Positions 6,256 through 9,861 of a stretch of 9,861 bases of DNA are shown one piece after another. The position numbers and the translations under genes were made by a program. Where the stretch lies: positions 1 through 9,861 of the forward strand of contig CAMTBF010000098.1 in NCBI GenBank assembly GCA_947068385.1, in the 5' to 3' direction. The DNA comes from an uncultured Lachnospiraceae bacterium (lineage in GTDB: Bacteria; Bacillota; Clostridia; Lachnospirales; Lachnospiraceae). Each line of letters opens with the position of its first letter. Position 1 is the stretch's first letter. The notes beneath the pieces are model-generated. The model had not been told where the DNA came from, did no database searches, and was given only the letters and a program-made list of their open reading frames with translations.

Positions 6256-7762
6256 CCATACCGTCCACATTTACTTCCAAGTGCACCACGCTGCAGGCCG
6301 GAATCACAAAAGAAAGCCTTCCCTCTTCCCCCCGGACTTCCACCGCCGGAAAATCCGCCTCTTTCACCCGCTCCGGCTCCTCAAAGGAATTGTGAGCCTG
6401 CATCTCCCCGGTCAGCACCGTCCCCCTCACAGCCGCAATCTGCGTATCCGCCAGCACAGCCTCCACAGATATATTCTCCGAAAGGGATGCATTTGTCAGG
6501 GTAATATGAATCTTCCCCTCCGAGTCCCGGGATACGGACTCCGTCAGCTCGGGAATCCTGCAGTCCTCCAGCCCCGTCTCCCCGGTCTCCAGAGAGGAAT
6601 CCAGCAGCTCACCGCCCTGATGGTACCGGTACATATGGAACACATGCCAGGTGGGCGTCTTCACCATCCGCTCCCCCTCCGTGAGGATCACCGCCTGCAG
6701 CACGTTCACCACCTGGGCCAGGTTCGCCATCTTCACCCTGTCGCAGCGCTTCTGGAACAGGTTCAGATGGATTCCCGCCACCAGAGCGTCCCGCATGGTA
6801 TTCTGCTGGAACAGGAAGCCCGGGTTGGTCCCCGGCTCCACCTGGTACCAGGTGCCCCACTCGTCCACGATCATCCCCATCTTCTTCTCCGGGTCATACC
6901 GGTCCATGATGGCACTGTGGTTCTCCATCAGCTCCTCCATTTTCATGGCTTCCCGCAGCGTCTGGTAATACTGCTCCTCCGTAAACTCCAGCGCCTGGCC
7001 CCTCCTGCCCCATTTCCCCGACGGCACCGTATAATAATGGAGGGAAAGCCCGCTGGCATACCCATACCCATGGTCGAACAGGGTTTCCAGGACCTTCTCC
7101 GTCCAGTGATAATCCGCCGCGTTGGCCCCGCAGGCAATCTTGCGCAGAGGGTGCTCCAGCTGGAAGCTGCGGGCAAAGGTCTGATACCTGCGGTACATAT
7201 CCCCGTAATATTCCGGCCTCATATTCCCGCCGCATCCCCAGCTCTCATTGCCTATGCCGAAATAGTCCACCCTCCAGGGCTCCTCCCGACCGTTCTCCCG
7301 GCGCAGGGCCGCCATGGGGGAGTCCCCGTCAAAGGTCATATACTCCACCCACTCGCTCATCTCCTGAACCGTCCCGCTGCCCATGTTGCCGTTGACATAG
7401 GCCTTGCACCCCAGCTGCCTGCACAGCTCCATAAATTCGTGGGTGCCGAAGCTGTTGTCCTCCACCACCCCTCCCCAGTGGGTGTTCACGATTTTCCTGC
7501 GCTTCCCCTTAGGGCCGATGCCGTCCTTCCAGTGATAATCGTCCGCAAAGCATCCCCCGGGCCAGCGCAGAACGGGAATCCGGATTTCCCGCAGGGCCTC
7601 CACCACATCCGTTCGCATCCCCTTCTCATTGGGAATCTCCGAATCCTCCCCCACATAGATTCCCTCATAGATGCACCTTCCCAGATGCTCCGAGAAATGC
7701 CCCTGAAGCTCCGGCTCGATATGCCCCTTTCCGTTGCCCGGGAAAATATACAATTTCGCCAT
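6245..7762 (-). CDS. abfA: Alpha-L-arabinofuranosidase, GH51, intracellular
   Basis: A 505-residue protein, the usual length for cytoplasmic bacterial GH51 enzymes, without signal peptide. It releases terminal alpha-L-arabinofuranosyl units from arabinan, arabinoxylan or arabinogalactan oligosaccharides by a retaining mechanism. Diagnostic segments: [20 protein letters not shown] (19-38), [20 protein letters not shown] (65-84), [12 protein letters not shown] (100-111), and [10 protein letters not shown] (170-179) with E173 as acid/base. [11 protein letters not shown] (241-251) and [10 protein letters not shown] (297-306), with E301 as nucleophile, follow. A C-terminal beta-domain follows from about residue 385. 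GGGAGGAGAGG lies just before the ATG, supporting the start. It is the first gene of the enzyme cluster, behind a 221-bp leader following the response regulator gene. It is followed at 197 bp by the GH28 gene. Confidence 0.96.
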   Translation of the reverse strand: MAKLYIFPGNGKGHIEPELQGHFSEHLGRCIYEGIYVGEDSEIPNEKGMRTDVVEALREIRIPVLRWPGGCFADDYHWKDGIGPKGKRRKIVNTHWGGVVEDNSFGTHEFMELCRQLGCKAYVNGNMGSGTVQEMSEWVEYMTFDGDSPMAALRRENGREEPWRVDYFGIGNESWGCGGNMRPEYYGDMYRRYQTFARSFQLEHPLRKIACGANAADYHWTEKVLETLFDHGYGYASGLSLHYYTVPSGKWGRRGQALEFTEEQYYQTLREAMKMEELMENHSAIMDRYDPEKKMGMIVDEWGTWYQVEPGTNPGFLFQQNTMRDALVAGIHLNLFQKRCDRVKMANLAQVVNVLQAVILTEGERMVKTPTWHVFHMYRYHQGGELLDSSLETGETGLEDCRIPELTESVSRDSEGKIHITLTNASLSENISVEAVLADTQIAAVRGTVLTGEMQAHNSFEEPERVKEADFPAVEVRGEEGRLSFVIPACSVVHLEVNVDGMEIF

Positions 7763-7799
7763 TCTTCCCTCTCCTCCCTTTGTCTCTCCCCGGCCTTAA

Positions 7800-7896
7800 G
7801 AACTGACCCAAAATAACTTACCATATTCCCTGCGGATAAGTTTATTCCCGCGAGCAGCCATTGCCCACAGCGGGGTATTTGATTTCGTGACAGTTC
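7800..7896 (-). repeat. 97-bp imperfect palindrome in the leader of the enzyme operon
   Basis: Terminal 23-base arms (7800-7822 and 7874-7896) are inverted copies matching at 17 of 23 positions, beginning with GAACTG on both sides and weakly extending outward. Inside are CCCGC/GCGGG (7847-7851 with 7870-7874) and AACTTA/TAAGTT (7815-7820 with 7837-7842). The element fills most of the 221-bp space between the regulator gene and abfA. It may be a small non-coding repeat of MITE type, an mRNA leader structure, or a regulator target. I could not place a convincing promoter for abfA in this space. Confidence 0.45.
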
Positions 7897-7946
7897 CTTA
7901 GCCGAATTCACGGGTTTTTCTCCATCCTACCATTTCCATCCAATGG

Positions 7947-7985
7947 AAAAAAGAAAATATTTCGGAAGGTAAGGGGAATATTTTC
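7947..7985 (-). terminator. Intrinsic terminator after the response regulator gene
   Basis: On the minus strand GAAAATATT (7985-7977) pairs perfectly with AATATTTTC (7961-7953) around a 15-base loop and is followed by six T residues (7952-7947). The stem overlaps the regulator's stop codon. It is AT-rich with a large loop, so it may be only moderately efficient. A 17-bp inverted repeat, TTTCCATCCAATGGAAA (7933-7949), overlaps the T-tract and could add structure or bind a protein. Confidence 0.6.
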
Positions 7986-9465
7986 AGGTAATCTCTTTCT
8001 CCTGTTCCCGGAACTGCCTGGGCGTGGCCCCCGCGTATCTTTTGAACACCTTGGTAAAGTACCCGGAATCCGAGTAGCCGCACCGGGTGGCCACCTCCGT
8101 CACCGGCCACTGGGTACTCTGTAGAAGCTCCTTCGCCTTCTCCATCCGAAGCCCCTCGATGTAGGCCCCCATGTTCATCCCCGTCTTCTCCTTGAACAGG
8201 GTGGAGAGATAGCTTGCGTTCAGGTAAAAGCGCCGGGCCGTCTCCGCCGCGCTTAAGTCGGAGAGATAATTCTCCCTGATGTACTGCCGGACCGCAGTGA
8301 TTACATCTTCGTCTTCCGTCTGATTGGTGGTGCAGAAGCAGTTATGTATCACCTCCGTCAGGCGCTCCCTGAATTCCTCCGCCGTCCTGTACCGGAGCAG
8401 GTAATTCTTTCCCTGGATGCCGTTGAACAGGATCCGGTAATCCGCCTCCTCTATCCTTCCCTCGCTGATCTTCCGCAGGAACACCAGGATTTCGGCTACC
8501 GTGTTCTCTATGGCCCATATGCTGTTCTCCCGGCCTGCCGCCAGATAAGCGATATGCTCCAGCGCCTTCTCCGGCTTCGCGCCCTCCGCGGACAGGTTCT
8601 GATATAGGTAATTCATCTCCTCCCGAATCTGCTGCTGCCGCTTTCTGGCTGCCGCCGGATCCGCCTTCTGCCTGGCCGTCAGGATCTTCTTCTCCGGGTA
8701 GAACATCTTGCGCGTCAGCAGGCGCATGGCGGACTCCACCGCCCGGGTAGCCTGGCCGCTTTCCATGATCTCGCTGTAGGCAGCCACCCCTTCCGCATCC
8801 CCCAGGGCATCCCAGGCCGCTTCCACCAGTTCCCTGCTGTCGCTTTCCGCCAGATTCTCCCCATTCATCAGGAACACATGGCAGTCCCCCGGGGAAAAAT
8901 CCTTCAGATAATAGAGAATCCGTTTCCTTCCGATTTTTGCCAGAGCCTCCCCCAGGGCATCCTCCAGCAAGCCTCCCGCCCCTTCCTTGCTCTCCAGATA
9001 AAACGCAAACGCCCCCACCTGCCTGCCGCCTAAAAGGGACTCCAGGTTTCCGCCCTCCACTGGCTCCAGGAGGCGGCTGGTCAGCTGCCTCTGCCTCAGC
9101 CCGTGGACGATTTTGCCCAGCACCTCCTCCAGCTCCGCAATCTTCACGGGCTTCAGGATGTAATCCTCCACTCCCAGTCTGATGGCCTGCTTCGCGTACT
9201 CGAAATCGGAATAGGCGCTCATGAGGATATAATGCACCTGGGGGTAGCGTTTCTTCGCCTCGGTGATGAACGCGATTCCGTCCATCACTGGCATCCGGAT
9301 GTCCGCCAGCACAATCTGCGGGCGGAGGCTTTCAATCTGCTCCAGGGCTTCCCTGCCATTGGCCGCCTCCCCCGCCACCTCTATGCCGAAAGCCGCCCAG
9401 TCCATCCTGTTGCAGATGCTCTTCCGGATAAATTTTTCATCGTCCACCACCAGAATCCGATACAT
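7984..9465 (-). CDS. Two-component response regulator, receiver plus AraC-type DNA-binding domain (YesN type)
   Basis: A 493-residue protein. Residues 1-120 are a CheY-like receiver: acidic pair D8-D9, phosphoacceptor D55 in LADIRMPVMDG, S83 in ILMSAYSDFEYA and K105 in ILKPV. Residues about 125-380 are a variable linker region. Residues 388-493 are an AraC/XylS domain with two helix-turn-helix units; the second has the signature EVATRCGYSDSGYFTKVFKRYAGATPRQFR, quoted here in part as GYFTKVFKRYAGATP. Proteins of this type pair with YesM-like histidine kinases and usually activate sugar transport and glycosidase genes next to them. The start is set by TAGGAGGGC shortly before the ATG, inside the end of the kinase gene, so the two are probably translated in a coupled way. 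Given position, the likely targets are the enzyme operon to the left and possibly a transporter outside the window. The inducer is unknown. Confidence 0.95.
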   Translation of the reverse strand: MYRILVVDDEKFIRKSICNRMDWAAFGIEVAGEAANGREALEQIESLRPQIVLADIRMPVMDGIAFITEAKKRYPQVHYILMSAYSDFEYAKQAIRLGVEDYILKPVKIAELEEVLGKIVHGLRQRQLTSRLLEPVEGGNLESLLGGRQVGAFAFYLESKEGAGGLLEDALGEALAKIGRKRILYYLKDFSPGDCHVFLMNGENLAESDSRELVEAAWDALGDAEGVAAYSEIMESGQATRAVESAMRLLTRKMFYPEKKILTARQKADPAAARKRQQQIREEMNYLYQNLSAEGAKPEKALEHIAYLAAGRENSIWAIENTVAEILVFLRKISEGRIEEADYRILFNGIQGKNYLLRYRTAEEFRERLTEVIHNCFCTTNQTEDEDVITAVRQYIRENYLSDLSAAETARRFYLNASYLSTLFKEKTGMNMGAYIEGLRMEKAKELLQSTQWPVTEVATRCGYSDSGYFTKVFKRYAGATPRQFREQEKEIT

Positions 9466-9861
9466 ATAGCCCTCCTAACTGAATCGCTGCGCCTTCGCGG
9501 CTTTTGACAAATGGAATCTTTATGGAAAAGCACGTCCCCTTCCCTTCCTTTGAAAACAGCTCGATGGAATAAGCCTCCCCGTAATACATCCGCAGCCGCA
9601 GATGGACGTTCAGAATCCCCAGGCTCTTATACTGGTCGATGTACTCCAGGGGCCGCTCCGCCGTCACCAGGAGCCGCTGCTCCAGCTTTGCCCGCATCTC
9701 CTCCGACATACCGATTCCGTTGTCGAAAATCAGGATGGATATCTGCTCCCCCTCCCTTTTGACGCGGACGCGGAGTATCCCGTCCTTCTCCGTCTCCGAC
9801 AGGCCGTGGGATATGGCGTTCTCCACCAAGGGCTGCAGCATGGTAAAGTTCACTCTGCAGC
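9437..9861 (-). CDS. Sensor histidine kinase (YesM type), C-terminal ATPase domain; 5' part outside window
   Basis: About 140 C-terminal residues are visible, all within the HATPase_c domain: N-box LQPLVENAISHG, G1 box DNGIGM, then LGILNVHLRLRMYYGE, which is typical of the YesM/LytS-like group (His_kinase PF06580 plus HATPase_c), and a final GKGTCFSIKIP. The frame is open to the right edge, so sensor and membrane parts lie outside the window. The tail beyond IKIPFVKS is about 20 residues long and overlaps the regulator start by 29 bp. It would phosphorylate the downstream response regulator in answer to an extracellular signal, probably a sugar or a sugar-binding protein. Confidence 0.92.
   Translation of the reverse strand, partial: CRVNFTMLQPLVENAISHGLSETEKDGILRVRVKREGEQISILIFDNGIGMSEEMRAKLEQRLLVTAERPLEYIDQYKSLGILNVHLRLRMYYGEAYSIELFSKEGKGTCFSIKIPFVKSREGAAIQLGGLYVSDSGGGR

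Noticed and set aside
6281..7816. A 511-codon plus-strand open frame opposite abfA, and similar long ones at 853-2022, 2387-3556 and 5644-6504
   Set aside because: They are antisense shadows of well-supported minus-strand genes in GC-rich DNA; their translations are Pro/Arg/His/Leu-rich with no recognisable family and no good ribosome binding sites.
7486..7911. A 141-codon minus-strand frame starting in the leader of the operon
   Set aside because: It starts with GTG, runs out of frame into abfA, and has no family resemblance; the leader part is explained by the palindromic element.

Overview
The window is GC-rich and every supported gene lies on the minus strand. Gene content (a YesM/YesN-type two-component pair, an intracellular GH51 arabinofuranosidase, a GH28 enzyme with an N-terminal fibronectin-like domain, a GH43-type enzyme, and an AAA-ATPase-like/PD-(D/E)XK family protein), strong AGGAGG-type ribosome binding sites and AT-rich promoter and terminator signals point to a Firmicute, most likely a gut Lachnospiraceae/Clostridia species. 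The genus cannot be read from this sequence.

Layout in the direction of transcription (right to left): 9861-9437, the 3' part of a sensor histidine kinase; 9465-7984, a response regulator with an AraC-type DNA-binding domain, overlapping the kinase gene by 29 bp; 7985-7947, an intrinsic terminator; 7983-7763, a leader carrying a 97-bp imperfect palindrome; 7762-6245, alpha-L-arabinofuranosidase (abfA, GH51); 6244-6049, an intergenic region packed with inverted repeats; 6048-4357, a GH28 polygalacturonase-type enzyme; 4356-4169, a gap with a perfect palindrome; 4168-2195, an unrecognised 657-residue protein that looks like a beta-sandwich plus (alpha/alpha)6-barrel carbohydrate enzyme; 2232-865, a GH43-type enzyme with a C-terminal beta-sandwich domain; then a promoter and an unrelated AAA-ATPase-like gene running off the left edge (757-1).

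The four enzymes look like one catabolic locus for arabinose- and galacturonate-containing plant polysaccharide (pectin, RG-I or arabinogalactan side chains). None has a signal peptide, so they should act in the cytoplasm on imported oligosaccharides. The adjacent two-component system is the natural candidate regulator. No transporter is visible in the window.

The least ordinary signals are: (1) in-frame low-complexity insertions in the GH28 and GH43 enzymes that resemble each other at DNA level, one with a perfect hairpin and one with a threefold repeat; (2) the nested and partly mutually exclusive hairpins between abfA and the GH28 gene; (3) the palindromic element in the operon leader; (4) the unrecognised large enzyme. 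No RNA genes, CRISPR arrays, insertion sequences or origins were found.
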